Source: an uncultured beta proteobacterium
GTDB taxonomy: Bacteria; Pseudomonadota; Gammaproteobacteria; Burkholderiales; Burkholderiaceae
Direction of reading: 5' to 3'
NCBI GenBank assembly: GCA_903930665.1
Contig: CAIYZI010000309.1
Span: 1-6,254, forward strand
Length of the DNA: 6,254 nt
In this document: positions 1 through 5,713 of the stretch, piece by piece
Position numbering within the stretch: the stretch's first letter is position 1
Layout of the letters: every line of letters starts with the position of its first letter
Notes under the pieces: model-generated
What the model saw: the letters and a program-made list of their open reading frames with translations, nothing else
Database searches by the model: none
What the model was told of the DNA's origin: nothing
Translations under genes and position numbers: made by a program

Positions 1-157
1 CTGGTCTTGGGGCACGGGTCGTAGTGGAAAGGGAAAGCCTCAACCCGGCATCACCTTCCAATAAAGCATGCACTAAGGAGGATTTACCTGCACCCGATGG
101 CGCGACAATCATGAGCATGCTGCCTTGATAGGCTGGAGAAAGATTTGGACTGGTCAT
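1..157 (-). CDS. gmk: Guanylate kinase, N-terminal part (gene runs off the left edge)
   Basis: Guanylate kinase phosphorylates GMP to GDP with ATP in the cytoplasm and is essential for guanine nucleotide supply. I translated 52 codons by hand from the ATG at 157-155. The P-loop APSGAGKSS spans residues 19-27, with lysine 25 and serine 26 as the phosphate and magnesium ligands. STTTRAPRP at residues 44-52 matches the start of the GMP-binding segment (S-x-TTR-x-PR-x-GE). The rest of the GMP-binding domain, lid and core lie outside the window. Met14 and Met16 are alternative starts. Met1 gives an N-terminus about ten residues longer than that of E. coli Gmk, and no good Shine-Dalgarno sequence precedes any of them. 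The start lies 14 nt after the yicC stop codon, so the two genes are almost certainly cotranscribed, with gmk second. The family assignment is very secure; the exact start is less so. Confidence 0.95.
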   Translation of the reverse strand, partial: MTSPNLSPAYQGSMLMIVAPSGAGKSSLVHALLEGDAGLRLSLSTTTRAPRP

Positions 158-171
158 TGTGAAATAAAAAA

Positions 172-1098
172 TTACTCTAAATTCTGCACTTGTTCGCGCA
201 TTTGCTCAATTAACAGCTTTAACTCTAAAGCCGCTTGAGTGCACTCCTCTGAAACCGACTTGGAGCTTAAGGTATTGGCCTCTCGATTGAGTTCTTGCAT
301 TAAGAAATCCAAACGCTTACCAACAGGGCCCTTACCCGCCAAAGCGGTATTGACTACCTGTAAATGGGTCTTGAGACGAGCAAACTCTTCGGCAATATCA
401 ATTCGAACAGCATAGAGCACCACTTCTTGGCGAATGCGCTCCATTAATTCTGCGCCACCCTTAGACTGCTCTTGGGCCTGTAAAGCTTCAGCTAGGCGTT
501 CAGTGAGTTTCTCTTGGTACTGGGTGACATATTCAGGAACTTTGGGCTCGATGACATTGACGATTTCGCGCATTTTGCTGGTAATCGTTGTCAAAACCGT
601 GGTTAAAGCCTTGCCTTCAGCATGACGACTCTCCAATAAAGCCGCTAGAGCAGCACGGCCAGCTTCAACCGCTGCCATGATCCAGCCCTCTTCTTCACCG
701 CGTGGTTCTGAAACAATGCCAGGCCACTTCAAAATATCGGCGATTCGCAATTCTTCAGCCTTCGGGAAGGCTTCCTGGGCTTTTTCCTGAAGTGTGTAAA
801 GCGCATCTAAACGGTCTTTATTAAGAGCCCCTAAGGAATGCGGATTAGATTTTCCAGTGGCAGCTCCTGAATTTACCCGCCAGGCAGCCCGAAACTCTAC
901 CTTTCCGCGAGAAAGGCTTTGTGTCGCCATTTCTCGTAAAGCAGGCTCAGCCCCGCGACATTCGTCCGGAAGACGAAATCCCAAATCCAGAAAGCGGCTA
1001 TTTACAGCCCGACATTCCACTTGCAGATCAGCAACTACACCAGCCCCTAGGGACACTTGGCGAGAAGCGCTGCCATAACCAGTCATGCTCGATATCAT
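172..1098 (-). CDS. yicC: YicC/YloC-family endoribonuclease
   Basis: This 308-residue protein has the full architecture of the YicC family. The N-terminal signature SMTGYG is at residues 4-9, VECRAVNSRFLD at 27-38 and RGKVEF at 64-69. The C-terminal DUF1732 part contains DIAEEFARLKTHL at 234-246 and the diagnostic stretch from GKGPVGKRLDFLMQEL at 255-270 through NREANTLSSKS at 271-281. Family knowledge: E. coli YicC and B. subtilis YloC are endoribonucleases, and YicC is linked to turnover of the small RNA RyhB. The acidic and basic residues of the C-terminal segment are conserved here, so activity is expected. The ATG at 1098 is chosen because family members begin about three residues before SMTG; Met5 (1086) would remove half of that motif. 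It lies 14 nt upstream of gmk, a gene pairing common in proteobacteria, and is divergent from rph across 53 bp. No frameshift or missing block was seen. Confidence 0.95.
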   Translation of the reverse strand: MISSMTGYGSASRQVSLGAGVVADLQVECRAVNSRFLDLGFRLPDECRGAEPALREMATQSLSRGKVEFRAAWRVNSGAATGKSNPHSLGALNKDRLDALYTLQEKAQEAFPKAEELRIADILKWPGIVSEPRGEEEGWIMAAVEAGRAALAALLESRHAEGKALTTVLTTITSKMREIVNVIEPKVPEYVTQYQEKLTERLAEALQAQEQSKGGAELMERIRQEVVLYAVRIDIAEEFARLKTHLQVVNTALAGKGPVGKRLDFLMQELNREANTLSSKSVSEECTQAALELKLLIEQMREQVQNLE

Positions 1099-1104
1099 AT
1101 GGAC

Positions 1105-1134
1105 ATTGTAGATTCTTTATCGATTAAAGCCCAA
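1105..1134 (-). promoter_or_regulatory. Candidate yicC-gmk promoter
   Basis: Read on the minus strand, TACAAT (1110-1105) matches five of six positions of the sigma-70 -10 box. An 18-nt spacer separates it from TTGGGC (1134-1129), which keeps only the TTG of the -35 box. Transcription would begin close to the yicC ATG at 1098, giving a leader of nearly zero length. No Shine-Dalgarno sequence is visible before yicC, which is consistent with that. The assignment is by eye only. Confidence 0.35.
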
Positions 1135-1139
1135 CCCCT

Positions 1140-1144
1140 AGGAA
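1140..1144 (+). promoter_or_regulatory. Ribosome binding site of rph
   Basis: AGGAA lies 7 nt before the ATG at 1152, a normal Shine-Dalgarno spacing, and supports that start. The upstream gap has a weak plus-strand promoter possibility: TGGACA at 1100-1105 matches five of six -35 positions, but only poor -10 matches follow it near 1122-1128. Confidence 0.6.
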
Positions 1145-1151
1145 CAACCCC

Positions 1152-1883
1152 ATGAGTACCTCTAATGTAAATCGCCCTAGTGGCCGCAATCCCAAGCAAT
1201 TACGCCCCGTGACGATTGCCCGCGCCTTTACTAAACATGCTGAAGGTTCTGTATTGATTGCTTTTGGTGATACCAAAGTTTTGTGTACTGCCAGCATCTT
1301 AGAAAAGGTGCCACCACATAAAAAAGGTTCTGGCGAAGGTTGGGTTACCGCTGAATACGGCATGCTCCCCCGCTCTACTCACACCCGTAGCGATCGCGAA
1401 GCAGCCCGTGGCAAGCAAAGTGGTCGTACACAAGAAATCCAAAGGCTGATTGGACGCGCTCTACGTAGCGTATTTAATCTCAAGACTTTGGGTGAGCGCA
1501 CGATTCATTTAGATTGCGATGTTTTGCAAGCTGATGGCGGTACCCGTACTGCAGCCATTACCGGCGCTTATGTAGCAGCGCGTGATGCAGTCAACCAATT
1601 ACTTAAAGATGGGTCGCTTACTAAGGACCCCATCATTGATAGCGTTGCTGCAATCTCTGTGGGTATTTATCAAGGCGTTCCCGTCTTGGATTTGGATTAC
1701 CCAGAGGACTCTTCTTGTGATACCGATATGAATGTCGTCATGACTGGCAAGGGCGGCATGATTGAATTACAAGGTACCGCTGAAGGGGCCGCTTTCTCCC
1801 GCGACGAATTAAATGCCTTACTAGATCTTGCACAACAAGGCATTGAAGATCTGACTCAAATGCAAATTGATGCTTTGAAATAA
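1152..1883 (+). CDS. rph: Ribonuclease PH
   Basis: RNase PH is a phosphate-dependent 3'-5' exoribonuclease that trims tRNA precursor 3' ends and takes part in structured RNA decay; it works as a ring of dimers. The 243 residues match the usual family length. Visible landmarks are the N-terminal RPSGRNPKQLRPV (8-20), the GDTKVLCTAS strand (39-48), EGWVTAEYGMLPRST (62-76) and the basic RSDREAARGKQSGRTQEIQR segment (79-98). GERT is at 114-117 and the phosphate-binding GGTRTAAITGA at 129-139. The acidic region DLDYPEDSSCDTDMN (180-194) includes the conserved aspartates expected to bind metal. GGMIELQGTAEG (201-212) follows. All key blocks are present, unlike the frameshifted rph of E. coli K-12. 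It is the first gene of a plus-strand operon, 26 nt before rdgB, and is divergent from yicC. Confidence 0.97.
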   Translation: MSTSNVNRPSGRNPKQLRPVTIARAFTKHAEGSVLIAFGDTKVLCTASILEKVPPHKKGSGEGWVTAEYGMLPRSTHTRSDREAARGKQSGRTQEIQRLIGRALRSVFNLKTLGERTIHLDCDVLQADGGTRTAAITGAYVAARDAVNQLLKDGSLTKDPIIDSVAAISVGIYQGVPVLDLDYPEDSSCDTDMNVVMTGKGGMIELQGTAEGAAFSRDELNALLDLAQQGIEDLTQMQIDALK

Positions 1884-1909
1884 TCCAAGAAAATACAGAA
1901 AGCAAACCC

Positions 1910-2506
1910 GTGTCAGTGCAAAAACTTGTTCTTGCTTCGAATAACCCAGGCAAACTGCGTGAGTTTCAAGCGCTATTGGCTCCACTGGATTTTGAAGTGA
2001 TTCCGCAAGGCGATCTTGCCATTCCTTCAGCCGAGGAGCCTTATTACACGTTTGTTGAAAACGCTTTAGCTAAAGCACGACATGCCAGCGCAGCAAGTGG
2101 CCTACCTGCACTAGCTGATGACTCTGGTATTTGCGCAGATGCACTGCAGGGAGAGCCGGGGGTGTTTTCTGCGAGATATGCTGGTAAAGATGGTGATGAT
2201 GTCGCTAACAATCAAAAACTCATCAATGCCTTAAGCTCACAATCAGCTCGAGGTGCTCACTATGTCTGCGCACTGGTAATGGTGCAAAGTGCAAATGATC
2301 CCGAGCCAATAATTGTTCAAACTCGTTGGCACGGTAGCATCATTGACCAAGCGAGGGGTCAGAATGGATTTGGTTATGACCCCCATTTCTATTTGCCAGA
2401 GTTTGATAAAACTGCTGCGGAGTTAGAGCCTGAAGAAAAAAATTTGGTGAGTCATCGGGGCCAAGCATTGCGCGAACTCATTTTGCAACTCAAGAACCGT
2501 GCTTAA
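1910..2506 (+). CDS. rdgB: RdgB/HAM1-family XTP/dITP pyrophosphatase
   Basis: This enzyme hydrolyses the non-canonical purine nucleotides dITP, XTP and ITP to monophosphates plus pyrophosphate, cleaning the nucleotide pool in the cytoplasm. The 198 residues equal the family norm. The substrate-binding start LASNNPGKLREF is at 8-19 (Ser10, Asn11, Lys15), TFVENAL at 47-53 with Glu50, and LADDSG at 68-73 with the catalytic aspartates. GVFSARYAG is at 84-92, the purine-recognition loop NGFGYDP at 152-158, and SHRGQA at 181-186. The start is GTG at 1910; no upstream ATG fits, and the next residues already lead into the conserved first strand. Only a weak AGAAAG precedes it. It lies between rph and hemW in an apparent operon, and its stop codon overlaps the possible GTG start of hemW. 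Confidence 0.96.
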   Translation: MSVQKLVLASNNPGKLREFQALLAPLDFEVIPQGDLAIPSAEEPYYTFVENALAKARHASAASGLPALADDSGICADALQGEPGVFSARYAGKDGDDVANNQKLINALSSQSARGAHYVCALVMVQSANDPEPIIVQTRWHGSIIDQARGQNGFGYDPHFYLPEFDKTAAELEPEEKNLVSHRGQALRELILQLKNRA

Positions 2507-3692
2507 TACACCCTCACTTATCCCACGCATGACGGCATTGCCACCATTGGCTTTATATATTCATTTTCCTTGGTGCGAGAAAAAATGTCCTTACTGTGAT
2601 TTCAACTCACATCAAATTAAAGATCCTAATAGCAAAAGTCAGAACGGGTTTGATGAGGCGAGGTACATCAAAGCCCTTATTGCCGATTTAGAAACCGAAC
2701 TACCGCGTATCTGGGGACGCCAAGTTCACAGTATTTTTATTGGGGGTGGTACACCCAGCCTGCTTTCATCCGAAGGTATGAATGAACTTTTATCTGCTGT
2801 TCGCGCTCGAGTCAACTTAGAGCCAGATGCTGAAATTACCATGGAAGCAAACCCAGGCTCAGTAGAGACAACTAAATTTGCAGGCTTTGCAAAAGCTGGA
2901 ATCAATCGGGTGTCATTAGGAATACAGAGCTTTCAAGATGAGCAGCTTAAAGCCTTGGGCAGAATTCACAATGGGGAAGAGGCAAAACGTGCAGTAGAAA
3001 TCGCTATGCAACACTTTGCATCTGTGAACTTAGATTTAATGTACGGACTTCCAAAACAAACCTTAGAAGCGGCAAAGGCTGATATAGAGACTGCGCTCTC
3101 ACTTAAGACGCCCCACCTGTCTTTGTACAACCTCACGCTTGAACCTAACACCTATTTCGCTAGCTTTCCACCCAATCTGCCCAATGAAGATGATATTGAC
3201 GCCATCTTTGATCAAAATTTAGAGTTATTGACTAAGGCAGGATACGATCGTTACGAAGTCTCTGCTTATGCCAAAAAAGATCAAGAATGTAAGCACAATC
3301 TTAATTACTGGCGCTTTGGGGATTACATTGGTATTGGCGCCGGCGCCCATGGAAAAGTCTCCTTTCCTGACAAGGTTACGCGCCAAGTACGTGAGCGTCA
3401 TCCTGAGGCCTATATGCAAGCAATGGAAACTTCGGGCAATGCACTCATAGAGTCACGAGAAATTCCCCCCAAAGACTTGCCCTTTGAATTTATGCTCAAT
3501 GCATTACGACTTTCCGATGGCGTCGCTACGCATACCTTTAGTGAACGAACTGGCCTACCCCTTCATGTGATTGCCAAAGGATTGGATGAGGCCAGTAAAA
3601 AAGGTTTACTCGACCCTGATCCAGGTAAGCTCAAACCAAGCCCCCAAGGACTGCGCTACCTCAATAATCTGCAAGAGATTTTTTTAGGCTAG
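2499..3692 (+). CDS. hemW: Radical SAM heme chaperone HemW (HemN-like)
   Basis: HemW binds a 4Fe-4S cluster and S-adenosylmethionine and delivers heme to respiratory proteins; it is not the coproporphyrinogen oxidase. From the GTG at 2499 it has 397 residues. The radical-SAM motif CEKKCPYC (Cys26, Cys30, Cys33) is followed by Asp-Phe, so the fourth cysteine of true HemN (CX3CX2CXC) is absent. The HNxxYW motif, tied to heme binding in HemW, is HNLNYW at 266-271. GGGTPS (82-87) is the SAM-binding segment, and EANPG is at 116-120. The C-terminal HemN domain (about 300-395) includes LPFEFMLNALRL at 327-338. The GTG overlaps the end of rdgB by 8 nt, which allows translational coupling. The ATG at 2529 (Met11) instead gives a protein whose start matches E. 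coli HemW (LPPLxLYIHxPWC). Neither has a Shine-Dalgarno sequence, so the start is open. It is the last gene before a strong terminator. Confidence 0.95.
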   Translation: MLNTPSLIPRMTALPPLALYIHFPWCEKKCPYCDFNSHQIKDPNSKSQNGFDEARYIKALIADLETELPRIWGRQVHSIFIGGGTPSLLSSEGMNELLSAVRARVNLEPDAEITMEANPGSVETTKFAGFAKAGINRVSLGIQSFQDEQLKALGRIHNGEEAKRAVEIAMQHFASVNLDLMYGLPKQTLEAAKADIETALSLKTPHLSLYNLTLEPNTYFASFPPNLPNEDDIDAIFDQNLELLTKAGYDRYEVSAYAKKDQECKHNLNYWRFGDYIGIGAGAHGKVSFPDKVTRQVRERHPEAYMQAMETSGNALIESREIPPKDLPFEFMLNALRLSDGVATHTFSERTGLPLHVIAKGLDEASKKGLLDPDPGKLKPSPQGLRYLNNLQEIFLG

Positions 3693-3739
3693 ATTGGATG
3701 CGGCACTCAGAGCGTTGCGGGACGAACCATTACCCATAT

Positions 3740-3771
3740 AAAAAAAGCTGCTCCTTAGGAGCAGCTTTTTT
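3740..3771. terminator. Bidirectional intrinsic terminator
   Basis: GCTGCTCC (3747-3754) pairs perfectly with GGAGCAGC (3758-3765) around a TTA loop. The stem extends by six A-T pairs (3741-3746 with 3766-3771), giving 14 bp. The plus strand has a T6 tract at 3766-3771 and the minus strand a T7 tract (3746-3740). It lies 48 nt after the hemW stop and 43 nt after the stop of the converging transporter gene, so it can end both transcripts. Confidence 0.93.
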
Positions 3772-3813
3772 GTTTAATACCTACTAGTTTATTACTCGGT
3801 CAATAGCCCAGAT

Positions 3814-5451
3814 CTAAGCAAATAGCTTCATTGCGCTTAGGAAGGTTTTGTATATGCCCCATGACAATGGAATGGCAACAAAAGCCCAGGCAATAATGAC
3901 GGTAAACATCGAGGTATGCTCATGACCAACCTCGCCCTTGACCAAAGAGTTTAGAGCTTTTTCATGAGCAAGTTTCTTCTCTTCAGCAAGCTCTGCGTCT
4001 GTCATAAACCACTTATCAGCTACAGGGCGAATCATCAAGTTACAAATTAAGCCAATTACCAACATTCCAACCAAAATATACATCGTCTGGTTGTAAACCT
4101 GGCTTTTGGGAATGCCAAGGCTTAATTGATAATCGCGCATGTAGTTAACAACTACGGGCCCTAAGATGCCAGCTGTTGACCACGCTGTTAGCAAGCGGCC
4201 GTGAATAGCACCCACATTTTGCGTACCAAATAAATCCGCTAAATAAGCAGGAACCGTTGCAAATGCCCCTCCGTACATACTCAAAATAATGCAGAAGGCA
4301 CCAACGAATAACACCAGGCTTCCTGCAGCGGCGCTAGAAGGCACACTGAAATACAAGATACCGCCGAGAACAAAGAAGATGCTGTAAGTTAATTTACGGC
4401 CAAGCTTGTCTGACAAACTTGCCCAAAAAAATCTTCCAGCAATATTAAACAAGCTCAATAAGGCTGTGAAACCAGCGGCAATACCAGCAATTGCAGCCAA
4501 TTGACCTTTGTCTAACTCACCAAAACTCAAGGCATTACCGATAAGACTACCTGCAAAAATCTCTTGAAGCATTGGTGATGACATACCAATAACGCCAATA
4601 CCTGCAGATACATTCATAGTTAAGACCATCCACACCAACCAAAACTGTGGAATACCCCAGATTTTCTTAACACTCACGCTACGTGTAGTCATCATCACCT
4701 TAGAGGCTGATGCAGCTGGCGGAGTCCACCCTGCTGGCTTCCAATCACTGGCTGGAACTCGATAACTCATAGCGCCGATGATCATATAGATGAAGTAAAT
4801 AACACCCATCACCACAAAAGTTTGAGCAACGCCAACGCTAGTCGGAGTGGCAAAGTTTTTCATGAGCATAGCGGCTAAAGGTGAACCTATCATTGCACCG
4901 CCACCAAAGCCCATAATCGCCATTCCTGTTGCCATACCGCGACGGTCAGGAAACCATTTGATTAATGTAGAAACTGGTGAGATGTAACCCAAACCTAAGC
5001 CGATACCACCAATGACACCAGAACCCAGAATCATCATCCAGAACTGATGGAGATATACGCCCCAAGCAGAAAATATCATGCCCCCAGCCCAACAGAAAGC
5101 AGCAACTACACCGGCCTTCCTTGGACCCGCATGCTCTAACCAGCCGCCCCAAATAGCAGCAGAAATGCCAAGAAATACGAAAAATAGCGTGTACATCCAA
5201 CCCAGGGTAGATATTTGCCAGTCACAGGTAGTTGTAAAAAGTTGTGCAAAAAAACCTATATCGGCAGCACACTTAATAGGCTCTGTTAGGCCTTGGGAGA
5301 CACCTAACGCTCTTGATAGCGGCAACCAGAAAACTGAGAAGCCATAGGCCATACCAATACATAAGTGGATGGCAAGAGCTGCCGGTGGTACAAGCCAGCG
5401 ATTAAAGCCTGGGCCTGCAATAGTTCTTTCTTTATCTAACAAATGAAACAT
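3814..5451 (-). CDS. OFA-family major facilitator transporter (oxalate/formate antiporter-like)
   Basis: This 545-residue inner-membrane carrier belongs to the oxalate:formate antiporter branch of the major facilitator superfamily, whose members move small carboxylates. Evidence is GMAYGFSVFWLPLSRALG in TM1 (33-50), WFPDRRGMATGMAIMGFG (166-183) at the TM4-TM5 turn, typical of OFA proteins, and motif A SDKLGRK (347-353) after TM8. By eye, helices lie near 19-42, 83-103, 112-131, 137-160, 172-196, 208-230, 267-290, 317-340, 354-371, 376-398, 414-437 and 455-475. A charged linker (476-513) then leads to a thirteenth helix at 516-537. The external loop between TM1 and TM2 is long (about 43-82) and carries Cys61 and Cys76. 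Arg340 in TM8 may match the substrate arginine of OxlT, but TM11 (GRLLTAWSTAGILGP) has no lysine like OxlT Lys355, so oxalate itself is doubtful. The ATG at 5451 has a good ribosome site. It stands alone, converging on hemW. Confidence 0.9.
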   Translation of the reverse strand: MFHLLDKERTIAGPGFNRWLVPPAALAIHLCIGMAYGFSVFWLPLSRALGVSQGLTEPIKCAADIGFFAQLFTTTCDWQISTLGWMYTLFFVFLGISAAIWGGWLEHAGPRKAGVVAAFCWAGGMIFSAWGVYLHQFWMMILGSGVIGGIGLGLGYISPVSTLIKWFPDRRGMATGMAIMGFGGGAMIGSPLAAMLMKNFATPTSVGVAQTFVVMGVIYFIYMIIGAMSYRVPASDWKPAGWTPPAASASKVMMTTRSVSVKKIWGIPQFWLVWMVLTMNVSAGIGVIGMSSPMLQEIFAGSLIGNALSFGELDKGQLAAIAGIAAGFTALLSLFNIAGRFFWASLSDKLGRKLTYSIFFVLGGILYFSVPSSAAAGSLVLFVGAFCIILSMYGGAFATVPAYLADLFGTQNVGAIHGRLLTAWSTAGILGPVVVNYMRDYQLSLGIPKSQVYNQTMYILVGMLVIGLICNLMIRPVADKWFMTDAELAEEKKLAHEKALNSLVKGEVGHEHTSMFTVIIAWAFVAIPLSWGIYKTFLSAMKLFA

Positions 5452-5456
5452 CTGGT

Positions 5457-5462
5457 CTCCTT
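5457..5462 (-). promoter_or_regulatory. Ribosome binding site of the OFA transporter
   Basis: On the minus strand AAGGAG sits 5 nt before the ATG at 5451. It is the strongest Shine-Dalgarno match seen in the window and fixes the start of the transporter gene. Confidence 0.8.
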
Positions 5463-5485
5463 ATCGGGGTAAATCTTATATTTTT

Positions 5486-5498
5486 TGTTGAATCAACA
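5486..5498. repeat. 13-nt palindrome in the transporter leader
   Basis: TGTTGA and TCAACA form a perfect 6-bp dyad around one central base, about 35 bases before the transporter ATG. It could be a half-site pair for a regulator or a small mRNA hairpin. On the minus strand it is followed by an A6 run and TATAAG (5480-5475), a second -10-like box that lacks a convincing -35. A dyad this short in AT-rich DNA may be chance. Confidence 0.35.
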
Positions 5499-5508
5499 TC
5501 TACTACTC

Positions 5509-5537
5509 TTTAAAAAAACTTTAGTTTGTTCGTGCAA
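5509..5537 (-). promoter_or_regulatory. Candidate promoter of the OFA transporter
   Basis: On the minus strand TTGCAC (5537-5532) and TTTAAA (5514-5509) are separated by exactly 17 nt and match three and four of six sigma-70 consensus positions. Transcription would start near 5502, giving a leader of about 50 nt that includes the 13-nt palindrome and the ribosome site. The -35 hexamer lies inside the left arm of the 32-bp dyad, so a protein bound there could control this promoter. The assignment is weak on sequence alone. Confidence 0.3.
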
Positions 5538-5563
5538 ATTGTCACGCTAGTGACACTTTGCAC
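5532..5563. promoter_or_regulatory. 32-bp inverted repeat, probable operator
   Basis: Arms GTGCAAATTGTCAC (5532-5545) and GTGACACTTTGCAC (5550-5563) pair at 13 of 14 positions around the spacer GCTA; the only mismatch is 5539 with 5556. It lies 81-112 nt upstream of the transporter ATG and overlaps the candidate -35 box. There is no T tract directly after it on either strand, which argues against a terminator. The size and symmetry fit a dimeric regulator binding site, or less likely a structured RNA or extragenic palindromic repeat. No specific regulator can be named. Confidence 0.6.
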
Positions 5564-5713
5564 AAGTCAGTACTTTACCTTGATTTTAGAGGGCAAGCAC
5601 TCTCACTAAGAGCTAAAGAAAATTTGATCAAAAAGTCAGCAATTAGATAAGAGTAAACCCTTATTTAATTCGACTTTTACAACCATTGAGTTAGGCCTTG
5701 GGAAATCATGGAT

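Noticed and set aside
1124..1363. Minus-strand open frame of 79 codons over the start of rph
   Set aside because: It overlaps conserved rph codons in antisense and has no family features, so it is a shadow frame.
2499..3692. Oxygen-independent coproporphyrinogen oxidase HemN
   Set aside because: The fourth cysteine of the CX3CX2CXC motif is replaced by phenylalanine and the HNxxYW motif is present; both mark HemW.
4946..5200. Minus-strand 84-codon frame inside the transporter gene, cysteine- and tryptophan-rich
   Set aside because: It is an alternative frame of TM2-TM5 codons; its composition reflects frame-shifted hydrophobic codons.
5532..5563. Reading the 32-bp dyad as an intrinsic terminator of the upstream nucleotide-binding gene
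   Set aside because: The first T run on the minus strand begins about 14 nt beyond the stem, and the hairpin lies some 150 nt after the stop codon.
5532..5566. A sigma-54 promoter or CRP/FNR site within the dyad (TGACAC, TTTGCAC, GTGACA fragments)
   Set aside because: The required GG-N10-GC spacing of sigma-54 promoters is absent, and neither TGTGA-N6-TCACA nor TTGAT-N4-ATCAA is present.
5452..5713. A riboswitch or small RNA in the transporter leader
   Set aside because: No recognisable conserved aptamer core was seen, and the hairpins found are short or lie upstream of the likely transcription start.
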